DNA of 64,000 nucleotides from Penium margaritaceum (taxonomy: Eukaryota > Streptophyta > Zygnematophyceae > Desmidiales > Peniaceae): assembly GCA_023375785.1 (NCBI GenBank), contig SZWC01001212.1:67974-131973 (forward strand). The letters are read 5' to 3'. This document shows, piece after piece, positions 10,943 through 22,419 of this stretch. The notes below the pieces were generated by a model. The model saw only the letters and a program-made list of their open reading frames with translations, did not search any database and was not told the DNA's origin. The position numbers and the translations under genes are program-made. Each line of letters starts with the position of its first letter. Positions within the stretch are counted from its first letter, which is position 1.

Positions 10943-11937
10943 TAAGAGACTACATCACTGTTCAAGAGGCACACAAAGCCCGAGGTAGACTTTTTATCAT
11001 TGATTCTTCCTCTCCAGTCGGCGTCGGTATAGTATACAAGCCATTACGAGTAAGATCCCTCTTGGACTCCAAACTGGAGTCCCATTGTGAGCTTACAGTC
11101 GGAGGCCATCGAGGTGCTGATGGGTTGGAATTTCTCCATCTTGCAGTGCTTGAAGACGTCCATAATTTACTTGGTCATGTTGAGCTCAATGGTGTCTGCT
11201 TTGTGGTTACGGTGGACGGCGATCTCAAGGTAATACTCAAGAGTACCCATGTCCTTCATCTTGAACCTGGTGCTTAGCTACTTCTTTAGGTCCACAAGGG
11301 CCTCATGAGAGGAAGAGCACATGATCAAATCCGTCGTCGACATACAGCACCACAAGCAGCAAGCCACGCTTATCCTCACACACATAAACCCTCGGGTCAT
11401 TCTTGCAATGCGCAAATGAGAGCAGATTCATGAAGATGTCCATCTCTTTGTACCAGATCCAAGGGACGTATTTCAACCTGTAGAATTCCTTCACCAGCTT
11501 GCACACCTTACCCTCGGGTGCTTTGACACCTTCCAGTACCTCCATCAGTACCTCCTTTTCTAGTTTCTTGTTAAAGAAAGGTCTTTGGCGAGAGTGATGG
11601 CCAACGGGGACCTGATGGAGGCAAACTTTACGACCAGTGCAAAGGTCTCATCGTACTCAGACCCTGCGCGCTGTGAGAAATCCTTGGCCATGACCCGTGC
11701 CACGTATTTTTCGATGCTATTGCCTTGCTTCCACTTCAGCCTAAGCACCCTCTTTGAGCCCACCACATGATTGTTAGCGGGTATGTCCACCAGTACCCAT
11801 GTGCCATTTTCTTTGATGGACGCAAGCTCGCTGTCCACCGCCTCTTTCCATTTGGCCGCATCGGGCCTTCCCGACGCCTCTGCCATAGTGAGCGGCTCTC
11901 CTTGAGCCAAACAGGACCAGCTTCGTCTGGTCCAGCT
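10943..11937 (-). pseudogene. RT and start of RNase H (element E)
   Basis: Minus-strand RT covers about 11,290-11,910: KWKEAVDSELASIKENGTWV at the N-terminus, GSKRVLRLKWKQG, MEVLEGVKAPEGKVCKLVKE, and the catalytic YVDD near 11,330. RNase H begins near 11,040 with YTDADWRGRINDKKSTSGF. The sequence is closest to that of element B. It continues across the D insertion into the integrase-RT linker at 15,614. Confidence 0.75.
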
Positions 11938-12604
11938 TGTCGGAATAATGTCTCTGTCAAGGCAAGACTTCAGACGGGTTCATCTCCAGGAGTTTCTGGT
12001 TCCTCCTCTCTTGGAAATGCCGAGTGCTCTCAATAACGGTTCAAGCCTTGGCATGAACCACCTCGGTCCCATCAGACACGAATCGTTGATGGTGAGAACC
12101 AACCAACGGCATCATACCGAGTGATCCCCTAATAAGCGGCCCGACCGCAAGCAGGTCCGGCTAGTGCACAAGAAGCCGTTGCATCTTCCTTTTTCTTGTT
12201 CTGCCTTTATAAGGAGGATGTTCATTCCCTCCTAGTTTAACCAGAACAGTTCTTCTCATCCTGTTCCCTTTTTGGTTCCGCGCCTTCGCCGCCGTGTTTT
12301 TGCTCTGCTCGCACCTCGCACATCTTGTCTTCGCTAGCCTCTTACAGCTCTCAGCTCTTCGCTCTGTCACTCTCGCTCCTTCACTCAGCTCTCTCTCTCA
12401 GCCAGCCATTACTTGCCTCGCTCTCACTCTCTCTCTTAGCAACTTGTCTACCTCGACTTCCTGACATCTCGACCTCTCTCAAGCTCAGCGACTAACTCCT
12501 CGGGACCGCTCTCACTTACGTCATCTTGCTAACGCACTGGTGCATGTTCTGATGCTTCTGCCTGCTTCTACTACTGCTGTCCTCATGCCTGCATTCTTCT
12601 GACA
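11938..12604 (+). repeat. 5' LTR of element D
   Basis: TGTCGGAATAATG to TTCTGACA, 667 bases, matching the LTR at 14,937-15,613. Contains a TATA-like TATAAGG at 12,208-12,214 followed by a long CT-rich stretch. Confidence 0.9.
12208..12214 (+). promoter_or_regulatory. TATA-like box in D 5' LTR
   Basis: TATAAGG, conserved in the 3' LTR at 15,207-15,213. A likely core promoter for element transcription, starting the R region downstream. Confidence 0.5.
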
Positions 12605-12620
12605 TGGTATCAGAGCATCA
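12605..12620 (+). promoter_or_regulatory. Primer binding site, tRNA-iMet 3' end (element D)
   Basis: TGGTATCAGAGCATCA starts directly after the LTR end CTGACA. Confidence 0.9.
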
Positions 12621-12847
12621 GGCAACATCACATGGTGCCTCATAACCTCATCATCATTCTGCCGACATCCTTACTTCATCACCTTAATCTGCGTCACTCT
12701 ACCACTGCTACCGTCGCCTCACGCCTCTGCTTTACCAGCGGCTAACATCAGCAGAACCGCTTGAAGTGTTCCTCGCGCTGAAGAAATGCTACATCATCCT
12801 AAGAAAGCCCTGCTTTCATTCTGCACCCGTGACCAACTCTTAGTGAC

Positions 12848-14080
12848 TTGTCGTCCACAACAGCCGCAAGCAGCTCTCGAGTCGCCGCCTGCCGTCAACT
12901 ACCGGGAAGGTTCCTGCCGATTCGCCATCCACTGCCCCTTATCTCCACAGCCCCCGCAAGCACCTCCGCCCTTATTCTCTCCCCTCATCCGCCTCATCTG
13001 CTACCTCTACCTCATCATCTTCAGTCAGCTTGCATCTATCATCTCGAGCCGGTTTATCGCATTGCCCTCTCACTTTGTCAACAGCAGCAGTCAAACTACC
13101 ACCGTCGGGATATCGGACACCACCAGTCTTCCTACTCCCATTACAAGCCAACACGGGAACAAGCCGTCACTCTCCCGGCATCAGCGGACCAGTGTCTCTG
13201 CCCGCCGCATGACTCCCTCCACCGCAACCAACGTTCTGTAACTGCCAGGATATCGGACACCACTATTCTTCTTGCTCGTCGAGGGCCAACTGGGGAACAA
13301 GCCGTCACTCTCCTAAAAACAGAGCAAGTGGTTGTCTTGCTCTTCCTCCCTACCACGTCCCCTCTCACCTCTCCGCTCTCTGTTTGCCACGCTCTCCACC
13401 TTCCGCCTCTAGCATCGTCATCAGCCGCCATTCTTCTCCGCGTCATCTTCACCTTCATCTCCATCGCATCATTCACCATCTTCCTCCTTCTGCCTCCTTT
13501 GATTCGCCCTTATCAACTTCATGCGCCTCCTCTCGACTCTTCAAATCACGCTTCGTCATCCGCTCTGTCTCCGCATCAATCTTTTTCATCAAGCATCATT
13601 TCGCAGCGCAAGTGTTTCCGCCCCTGCATCCACTCAGTCCCCAGCCGCCTCCTCATTTCTCCGCTTCCGCATTGCTCTTCCGCTCGGCACAAAGATCTAC
13701 CCGGTCGCATCGCCTATTGCGCAATGACTTGCACCCACGCCAAAACTCCCTACAGCACACGCGGCTCGCCCCTACGCCCACTCAGTTATCATCAACCTCC
13801 ATCAATTTCATCAGTAATCATCATCAGCATCTGTGGCCAGCACAAGGACCTGCACGAGCTAGCTGCTCACAACGCAATAGCCTGTACCCCGCCGGCAGCA
13901 GATTTCTCACGGCGTGTCGGCTCCTGCCTTCCCATCCCCTATTTCAGCAGCGCACGTGGTTTTGCCCCTGCGCCCACTCAATCATCAAATCGCTCCTCCG
14001 TTTTCCACATCATCTACTGTTCGGCACAAGGATCCACCCGGTCACATCACTCACTCTGTGACAATCTGCGCCCACGCTAA
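12848..14080 (+). other. Pyrimidine-rich leader of D with long open frames
   Basis: One frame stays open for 410 codons, and overlapping frames at 12,786-13,241 and 13,384-14,061 are open too. This is what a C/T-rich strand with few stop triplets gives. The predicted protein is Ser/Pro/His/Leu-rich without a recognisable domain. Inside are degenerate tandem copies: a unit beginning GGATATCGGACACCAC at about 13,107 and 13,248, and a unit of about 150-190 bases with CCTGC(A/G)CCCACTCA at 13,622, 13,771, 13,968 and 14,107. More likely a long untranslated leader than a protein. Confidence 0.5.
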
Positions 14081-14171
14081 ACGTTCAGCAGTGCAAGAGG
14101 TTCCATCCCTGCACCAACTCCGTCGTTCAGCCTTCCTCCTTCACCCTTCTTCATCGTGTTCACGGCACACC

Positions 14172-14930
14172 ATGGACAAGCTGTCCACTGCATGGGCTAA
14201 GATTCCTGTTCTTGGGCCAAATGCCAGCAACATCCTCAGTTGGTCGGAAAACGTCATTTCCATCTCACAATGCATCTACATCAATGGGTACGAGGTGGCA
14301 GGAATGCGGCTTGGTAAATATGACCACCTCCACAGCAACCGGTGTCAGCCCAAGGATTATGACGCCACCTTCACTGCCATCTGGAATTTACTAAGAACGT
14401 ACCTCGGCATCATCTACCTCCGCATCGAACAACCAACTGACATTGCAGCCCAGCGATGGTACTCCCTACTGTAGTATGCATGGACAAGACGCTCCTGCTA
14501 TCTCCAGATCTCTTATGTGGACAACTTCCCCACTCTGCCGGACATCCCCAAGCTTTTCTTCCTTCCAGAGGACGATGAGGCTGAAGTCGAAGCGACCAAC
14601 GTTGATCGATGGCAGCAAATCTTCTACGAAAAGTTGAAACCCTTTTACCTCTTCCACTTCCCCATCGTGCGATCTCTTCTAGAAGCACCACACTATTGCA
14701 GCCCCAACGACCACTACAAACCCGGCAAGTTTCATACTCAGCTTGATCTGTTTGACACAGAACTAAGACGTGGGTTTCCCACACTTGTCGAACCTACGCT
14801 TCACTTTCTCTTGGCCAAGAATGACCACAACTTACCCCTGATGTGGCACGGCCTTATCACCCACTGCGGAGGGCTGGTCAAGTGCAACTCACTGGGACAC
14901 TGGAAAGATTTTCTACCTTGACAGCTTCAA
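14172..14930 (+). pseudogene. Unknown protein-like region of D, perhaps gag-derived
   Basis: Starts MDKLSTAWAKIPVLGPNASN, followed by ILSWSENVISISQCIYINGY. The pattern of a short N-terminus and a Trp-containing first helix resembles copia Gag (UBN2-like). The downstream part, with FPTLPDIPKLFFLPEDDEAE and MWHGLITHCGGLV, ends just before the polypurine tract and matches nothing I know. There is no zinc knuckle or protease motif. It could be a diverged Gag or a captured host sequence. Confidence 0.4.
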
Positions 14931-14936
14931 GGGGGG
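14929..14936 (+). promoter_or_regulatory. Polypurine tract of element D
   Basis: AAGGGGGG abuts the TG start of the 3' LTR. It is the expected primer for plus-strand DNA synthesis. Confidence 0.85.
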
Positions 14937-15613
14937 TGTCAGAACAATGTCTTTGTCAAGGCAGTAATTCTGATGGATTCATCTCCAGGAGTTTCTGGTT
15001 CCTCCTCTCTCGGAAATGCCGAGTGCTCTCAATAACGGTTCAAGCCTCGGCATGAACCACCTCGGTCCCATCAGACACGAACGGTTAATGGTGAGAACCA
15101 ACCAACGGCAACATACCGAGTGATCCCCTAATAAGCAGCCCGACCGCAAGCACGTCCGGCTAGTGCACAAGAAGCCGTTGCATCTTCCTTTGTCTTGTTC
15201 TGTCTTTATAAGGAGGATGTTCATTCCTTGAACTGTTCATTCCCTAACCAGAACAGTTCTTCTCATCTTGTTCCCTTTTTGGTTCCGCGGCTTCACCGCC
15301 GTGTCTTCGCTCTGCTCGCACCTCGCACATCGTTTCTTCGCTAGCCTCTTACAGCTCTCAGCTCTTCGCTCTGTCGCTCTCGCTCCTTCGCTCAGCTCTC
15401 TCTCTTAGCCAGCCATTACTCGCCTCGCTCTCACTCTCTCTCTCTCAGCAACTTGTCTACCTTGTCTTCCTGACATCTTGACCTCTCTCATGCTTTGCGA
15501 CTAACTCCTCAGGACCGCTCTGGCTTACGTCATCTTGCTAACGCACTGGTGCATGTTCTGATGCTTCTGCCTCCTTCTACTACTGTTGTCCTCATGCCTG
15601 CATTCTTCTGACA
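14937..15613 (+). repeat. 3' LTR of element D
   Basis: TGTCAGAACAATG to TTCTGACA, 677 bases, partner of the 5' LTR, followed at once by the CAGCT duplication and then by E sequence. Confidence 0.9.
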
Positions 15614-17425
15614 CAGCTTCTGGTGTCAGCGTTATACTATGGTGTTTGTTTCTCTGCCATGTACTGTGTCGCCACATTGCTGGTGCCTCGTCTCTCGTCT
15701 GCAGCTGCTCTTGTGGTTCTGGCTGCCCTGAAGTTAAATCTTCCTCTGGTGAAGTACCATAGGCCTCCGAGCTCGTCCTTGAGACCTCTTGGGTCTCTGA
15801 ATCCACGTCTGACCCTGCCGCTATGTCATCCTGCGCATCCACTCTCCCTGCCACACCACTCTTCTGAACGACCTGCCGCACTTGCACCACTTGCCAGTTT
15901 TTTGGAGCTTGATCTCCTAACTCCAGCAGTACCAACAACTCTCCTTGGTTTGGAGCTTGCGTGGGATCTAGCAACTCTTTCTTGCCTAGTGTCCTCTCAT
16001 CAAAGGTCACGTCGCGGCTGGTGATGAGCCTTATTGCTGCCAGTCCCACAGGCGGTAGGTCTTGTGGGATGTCTCATAGCCCACCATCAAGCACTTTTGT
16101 GCTCTTGCATCCAGCTTTCCACCACCCTTTCCCGCCTGGACCTTTTCCAATGTGGTGCAACCTAACAGTTTCAGGTGTGAGGCATCCGGCTTCTTCCCTG
16201 ACCACACCCCTTGTGGCGTAATTTGTTGCTTGCCCTTTTTCTTTTCGCGCCTGTCCAAAGCTGTTGCAGGAGTCAGGTTGACAAGGTAGCATGTCGTTCT
16301 TGCAGCTTCTGCCCAAAAGCGTGGCGGGATTATTGCATCAAAGAGCATGTCGTCCACCAAACCGAGGATGGTCTGATTCATCTGCTTGGCTACACCATTG
16401 CTTTGGGACGTATAGGGTGTTGTGGGCTTTTGGTTGATCCCCTGTAGTTGCAACCAGTCGTTCCATGCTTCATACTCTCCGCTATTGTTACTTCGGAGTG
16501 ACTTGAACTTATTTCCAGTCTGTCATTCTACAATGGTGACAAAATCCCGCATCTTCTCTCTAACCTCTCCCTTGATTTTTAGGAAGTAGATCCACACCTT
16601 GCAACTGTGGTTGTCGATGAAGGTCATGAAGTATTTGCTGCTGGTGTGCAAAAGGGTCCACACACGTCACTGTGAATCAGGACAAGGGCTCCTTCTATGC
16701 ACTCAAATTGTTTTTTCTCGGTCGTACCTTGGAGACAAGGCTCACACAGGCTGCCACACCCTGATTCATCCATCTTCCAACCCTCCATGCGGCAGACCAG
16801 CTGCATTTGTTGGATGACTTGGACCGTTTTGTTTGCAACATGCCCAAAGCATCTATGCCACGACCTAGTATCTTTGTCCTTTGTAGCAGAGGATACCTTT
16901 TGAGTTTTCGTTGGTGTGCTCTCCTACATTGGTACTGCAACCACTGCCTCCGCCACACCTGCATGACCCTCATCTCCCGAGTACTTTCTTGCAATTTTCT
17001 GCAGTACGTAGAGCCCTTCAACTTGTGGGACCTATGCTACCAAATCCTTGTTTGTGTAGAGGACCTTGATTTCCTCATTCTTGATAGTGACCATCTTCTT
17101 CTGCGTGGACACCACCATCATGTCATTGCCTGAGATGTTTTACACGAACAGGAGGTTTTGCCGCAAACAAGGGCATGTAGACCACGTCACGCAACCGCAG
17201 ATCCTTCTCCACACCGTTATGACTGATGCTCACCAGCTTATCTCCAACACCATTTGCGTTCACAATGCTATCGTTATTTTGTCTGAACCGTGGATCAGTG
17301 GGACCAATGGAGATGAATCCAACATTGTCATTGCTGTAGTGGTGGTCAGTGTCGGAGTCAAGCCTAAAGGCTCCTAGCCTGAGCAACGCCACTCCCGTTT
17401 TTGGAGGCGTGCTTTGGGTCATCAC
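15614..17425 (-). pseudogene. Protease, integrase and linker region (element E)
   Basis: From right to left on the minus strand. A protease-like segment (about 17,123-17,425) contains GFISIGPTDPRF and GVGDKLVSISHNG. A GAG-pre-integrase segment (about 16,650-16,800) has GSLCEPCLQGTTEKKQFE. The integrase (16,050-16,650) has LIHSDVCGPF near 16,660, TPYTSQSNGVAKQMNQTILG and FWAEAARTTCYLVN. The linker (15,614-16,200) has GYETSHKTYRLW and DVTFDERTLGKKELLDP. It matches B and K in order and spacing. Broken. Confidence 0.75.
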
Positions 17426-17429
17426 GTCG

Positions 17430-18300
17430 GTATCCTCTTTGCCACCTTTCTTGCTCCCTTGTTTCCCAATACTTTCGCCATCTTCCTTCTTTGGAAAACC
17501 GCATTTTTGTACCCTGTGTCAAGGTTTTCCATAGTTGCGGCAGTTTCCCTTGCACTTAGGAGCCTTCCCACCATTATTGTATCTGCCGCCACCACTTCCG
17601 CTACCGTCCTTCTGACTAGAGGCTGATCCTTTGCTCTCCCAACCACCGTAGCGTGTGCCATAGGCTGAGAAGTTAGCCTCATTTCCGCCGCGGCGCATGG
17701 CCTCATTTTGCACGTATTCGGACAGTGCCATGTACGTCAGGTCATCCTCCATCTAGCCGCCCATGACGGTGATGATTGGGCACCAGATCTCTGGTAGCTC
17801 CATGAGGAGGATCATGTCATGCATGTTTTCATCAAGGTCCCGCTTCATCTGGCGAGCCTCACCAAGGAGTCCTTCAAACTCCTGTAAGAAATTTTGGATT
17901 GAATCCCCCTAATTCACTCGCATGTTGATGAGCTTTTGAAACGATGAATAGTCTGCTTATAATGGAGGTCAACTGATGCACACGCTTGAGCTTATCGTAA
18001 GCGTCCGAAGCCAGCATGTATCCAACAATGATAGAAACATACTTCATGGCTACCACATTGCTCAGGAATTCCATCACAATATCATTTCGTTCGATCCATG
18101 ATTTGTGCTCGGGTGAGCCCTTTTATGAGAATCGTCTCCTCTCCCTTTAGAATCTTGATGAATCCGCGTGCTTTCATTGCTAGTTAGAACTGCCATTTGT
18201 AAAGCGGGAAGTCATTCCTCACAAAAACAGGGATTCCTTCCCAGGATTTGAGACCTTGCAACAATGCGGTAGCACTCACAATTTCTCCCGTGGTCTGCCC
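17430..18300 (-). pseudogene. gag region of element E, main part
   Basis: Copia Gag-like sequence on the minus strand: NDFPLYKWQF near 18,190-18,220, then VVAMKYVSIIVGYMLASDAY near 18,010-18,065. A Gly/Ser/Lys-rich C-terminal part and a Cys/His cluster (CRNYGK) follow near 17,540. Its first part lies beyond the F insertion at 23,384-23,470. Confidence 0.65.
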
Positions 18301-19260
18301 TGTTAAAAACTTCCCCCTCCACATGTCCAAGTACAGCGGCGGGAGACGCCGACGAGTTGCTAGAAAGAGGAAAATCCGCTTCGGTGGATCTAGCAGCTTG
18401 AGGATTGCTCAGATCCTAAAATGGATGATTTCCCTTAAAGTTGATGGGTTGGTGAATCCGATGGAAGTTGTTTCACCAAAATCAAACACATATTGAGGGA
18501 GATATGGCCTTCCAAAGCTGGGGTGTGCGCAGTAGCTCTGGGAGCCGGAAGCGGCTCCAAATCCGGTAGATAATCGACCGGACCGAGTAACAAAAGTACC
18601 ATCTAGAGATTTTGCTCCGGAAGGTCTGCCGAGGCGTCCGGTGGAAAATCCACCGGTTCCTCTACTATAGTTTGTTTCTTAGGGACTTAGCCAAAATCCT
18701 GGCTCGGCGTCCAAAACTCAGTAGTATGTTTTGTTACTCGGGGGACCGTAAAAAATCTGACTACAGGTCTGCAAACACGTTTCAAACCTCGTCACACCCC
18801 ATCATCAAACTCGACCCAAAATTGGGGGAGGTGTGTGGAAACAATGCAAGAGACCCCTAAACCATGTGCGATGGGATCTACGCCTTGGGAAGGGCGTTTC
18901 GCATGTGAAGAAAGGTGCCACGGTGTGCGTTCCATGGAACCGTTAGGTATTTCTGAGGTGGGTGAGACCTGCGCTTTGGCAAGCATAACTTAGACTACGC
19001 TTGGCGGAATCGCACGTGGTTTGGTGCGTTGGGCGGCTCATCCCTAGCCTTATAGATGTTGTGATAATATCTGTGTACAAAAACTAATGCAAAATGTCAT
19101 TATTCGCTTTGCAAACTGACTTTCTTTAAATTCATGCTCACAAAGTGTGAGGCGACGAGAAAGCTCACGCTCAGTCTCAGATTTGCCTAAAACAGACGAC
19201 ATAAACCACCAAGAGACGATTAGACAAACGTCGGAACTGCATCCCATGGATTCCTCGACA
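18301..19260 (+). repeat. F LTR copy 1
   Basis: TGTTAAAAAC to TTCCTCGACA. Aligns throughout with copies 2 and 3. Confidence 0.85.
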
Positions 19261-20333
19261 AACGGTTATGGGCCATCGGGTTTGATCATCTTCAGCATTC
19301 ACGTCTTCCGTAGTGCACGGGATCGTCATCGTGGATGTCGCCGTGAAGTTTTGAGAACCCGTACGAGTAGAAGATGCGCACATGGCACGGAGGGAGATGC
19401 AGCCCATTCAGAAGTATGCAAGTGGCCAGGGCTTTAGGCTATGGAGGTGGCAGCTTGAGCTACACCTCTCGCATAAGGGGCTGTTGGATGTCATGTTGGG
19501 AAAGGAGGTCCTCGTAGAGGCGACTGCGGAAGATGTGAATGTTGAAGTCCCTCAGTAATAAACTATAGTAGAGGATCCGAGTAAGCGTTTCAACGCAGTC
19601 ACTGGTCGATGGATCGGCATGACGCGGTGCATGCTGGCTGCATCAACGGAGCCGAAGACTGCGCAAGAGCAGGTACGTGGCCAATCCAGGACCACTACAC
19701 TGGCAGGCGGTCAAGCGCATCCTCCGCTACCTACAGGCAACATAGTACGCGCACCTGAGGTTCGACGGCAAGGGGCAGGCGGACCCCTTGCGTCAGGTCT
19801 GCTACACGGATGCACACTACCCTGGGGATGTGGACAAGTGGAAGTCCACATCTGGCTACATGTTCGTCCACACTGGTGCAGCAGCCTTATGGTGCAGTAG
19901 GAAGCAGGACTATATCGCCACCTCCACAACGGAAGCAGGGTATATCGCTCTGGCTCAGGCGGTCAAGGAGGCTGTGTGGCTCCGCAGGTTGCTAGAGGAG
20001 CTCGATGTGGTGCAGCTAGAGCCTATGGTGGTGTAAGAGGACAAGACCGGCTCCATCTCGCTGACCAACAACCTGACGTAACATAAGAGGACGAAGCATA
20101 CTGACGTGCACTATCACTACGCATTGAACATGGTCGAGAAGCGGCATGTCGTGCTACAGCACTACTGCACACACAACATGCTTGCGGATTGCTTGGCCAA
20201 AGCGTAACCCACGGACCGGCATGCGATGAGCGTGGCCGGGCTTGGGATGACCTGCTATGATGGACTGGAGGACGTAGCGAAACATGAGTGAGAGCAAGCT
20301 TGAGCAGTGGGCATGGCAGGTGCAAGGGGGGAA
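19261..20333 (+). pseudogene. F interior 1: gag start fused to RNase H
   Basis: Begins with the half-tRNA primer site (AACGGTTATGGGCC at 19,261-19,274). A short gag start region related to interior 2 follows. After a large internal deletion come late RT and RNase H sequence from about 19,620: CYTDAHYPGDVDKWKSTSGY, QDYIATSTTEAGYIALAQAV, and KHTDVHYHYALNMVEKRHVV. A purine tract, GCAAGGGGGGAA, sits just before LTR 2. Confidence 0.75.
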
Positions 20334-21294
20334 TGTTGAAAAGTTGCCCCTTTGCATGCCCAAGAGCGGCGCCGGGAGGCACTGACGAGCTATCAAAAAG
20401 AGGAAAATCCGCTGCGGTGGATCTAGTTGTTCAAGGACTCCTAGGATCCTAAAATGCATGATTTCCCCTTAACTTTGACGAGTCGGTGAATGCGGTGGGA
20501 GTTGTTTCACTAGAATCAAACAAGTATCAAGGGAGATATGGCCTTCCAAAGTTCGCGTGTGCACAGCGCCTCTGGGAGCCGGCTGCATTTTGAAATCCAG
20601 TGGATAATCGACCGGACTGAGTAACAAAAGTACCATCTGGAGATTTTGCTCCGAAAGGTCTGTCAAAGCATCCTGTGGATAATCCACCGGATCCTATACT
20701 GCATTTTGTTACTGAGGAACTTAGCCAAAATCCTGGCTCGGCGTCCGAAACTCAGTAGTACGTTTTGTTACTCGGGGACATTCAAAAATCTGACAGCAGG
20801 TCCGCGGACAGGTTTCGAACCTCATCACACCCCATCATCAAACTCGACCCAAAAGTGGAAGAGGTGCTGGGAAACAGTGGAAGGGACACCTAAACCATGT
20901 GCAATGGGATCTGCACCTTGGGAAAGGCGCTTCGCATGCAAAGAAAGGCGCCACGGCGTATGCGCACCATGGAATCATGAGGTGTTTTTGTTGTGGGTGA
21001 GACCTGGGCTTCGGCAAGCGTATCTTAGGCTATGCTTAGCCGAATTGCATGCAGTTTGGTGCGTTAGAAAGCTCATCACTAGCCCTTTAAATGTTGTGGT
21101 CATGTTTATATACAAACATAATGCAAAATGCCGCTATTCCCTTCGCAAACTGACTGTCTCAAAATTCCTGCTCACATAGCGTGAGGCGACTAGAAAACTC
21201 ACGCTCAGTCTCCGATTCGCCTAAAACAGACGACGTAAACCACCAAGAGACGATCAGACAAACATTGGGACCGCATCCTGCGGATTCCCTCAGA
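20334..21294 (+). repeat. F LTR copy 2 (shared)
   Basis: TGTTGAAAAGTTGCCCC to CCCTCAGA. It serves as the 3' LTR for interior 1 and the 5' LTR for interior 2. Confidence 0.85.
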
Positions 21295-22419
21295 AACAGT
21301 TATGGGCCCACGGATTTGATTATCTTCAACGTTCACGTTTTCCGTAGCGCACGGGATCGTCATCGTGGATGTTGCCGTGAAGTTCTGAGAACCCGTCAGA
21401 GGAGAAGCTGCGCACATGGCGCAGAAGGAGACGCAGCCCATTCAGAAGTCTGCGTGTGGCCCAGGCTTTGGGCTATGGAGGTGCCAGTTTGAGCTACACC
21501 TCTCGCATAAGGGGCTGCTGGATGCCATGTTGGGAAAGGAGGTGCTCGTTCAGGCAACTCCTATGGACACAGAGAAGTAGGCCTTCAAAAAGAAGAACAT
21601 GGAGGCGCTCATGCTCCTGGTGTTTGGGACAGCCGAGTCGTAGTGGGGCTACTTTCAAGGCTGCAAGCTAGCAGCGGAAGCTTAGAAAAAACTCTGTGCC
21701 ATTCACCAATCCAAGTCGCTCGCAAAAAAAATCTTTGTAATGATGTGGCTCCTCACGGTGAGAATCCAGGAGGGAGATGATGTCCTCTCCACCATGCAGC
21801 AGATTGAGTCGCTCGCCTCCGAATGGAACAACGTGGGGTGGAAGATCCACACGCACTTGCAGTCGATGGCCCTCCTCATGGCCCTACCTGACAGTTGGGG
21901 TCCACCCGTCACCGTTCTTAGAGGATGGTTGGAGGACAAGCACACCTATAGTGCGGTCGCAAAGTACATCCGTAATGAGGCGCAGCGCCGGAGTTACGGG
22001 GAGTCCTCGTCTTCCTCATCGGCCCTCGTCACCAAAAAACGTGTTGGCAGAAGCGGGACCAGAGGAAGCCACGAAAAGGGTGCCAAGCAAGGTGCGTGAC
22101 GCAACTACGGCAAGGAGGGCCATTGGGCCCGTGAATGCCCGGAGGAGGTGAAGGCCGACGACAAAAATACCAAGGGCAGGTCGCTCCTCAACGGCAACAA
22201 AAACCACTACCTCAAGAAGGCCAACAGGTGGTGCCTGGATTCTGGGGTCGAGGAGCACACCCACGTCAAGAAGGTGGAATTCCTCACCTAAGAGAAGTCA
22301 TCCAAGACAATGGTGGTCGCGAACGACAATGTCGAGCCAGCAGCTGGCTAAGGTGATGCAACGGAACATGAGTAAGAGGAAGCTTGATCAGGGGACATGG
22401 CAGGTGCAAGGGGGGGGAA
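21295..22419 (+). pseudogene. F interior 2: gag and protease start only
   Basis: Opens with the half-tRNA primer site AACAGTTATGGGCCCAC (21,295-21,311). Gag follows from about 21,416 (MAQKETQPIQKSACGPGFGL). It includes the helical stretch IQEGDDVLSTMQQIESLASE, then DSWGPPVTVL, and a CCHC-type segment (CRNYGKEGHWAREC) near 22,100-22,140. A retropepsin-like LDSG motif (WCLDSGVEEHT) lies near 22,230-22,262. A purine tract at 22,405-22,419 (GTGCAAGGGGGGGAA) precedes LTR 3. Integrase, RT and RNase H are absent. Confidence 0.8.

Larger units (their letters stand above)
11938..15613 (+). mobile_element. Short non-autonomous LTR retrotransposon D (3.7 kb)
   Basis: It has a full set of structural marks: 5' LTR 11,938-12,604, primer site TGGTATCAGAGC at 12,605, polypurine tract AAGGGGGG at 14,929-14,936, 3' LTR 14,937-15,613, and a perfect CAGCT target duplication (11,933-11,937 and 15,614-15,618). 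The 2.3-kb interior holds no integrase, RT or RNase H, so it must have moved using another element's enzymes. The LTRs differ at about 19 of the first 280 bases by eye, making it one of the younger insertions here. Structurally whole; coding capacity doubtful. Confidence 0.9.

Noticed and set aside
12848-14080. A 410-codon frame in element D as a real gene
   Set aside because: Other frames are open over the same stretch, the sequence is C/T-rich and low in complexity, and no domain is visible. More likely an untranslated leader.
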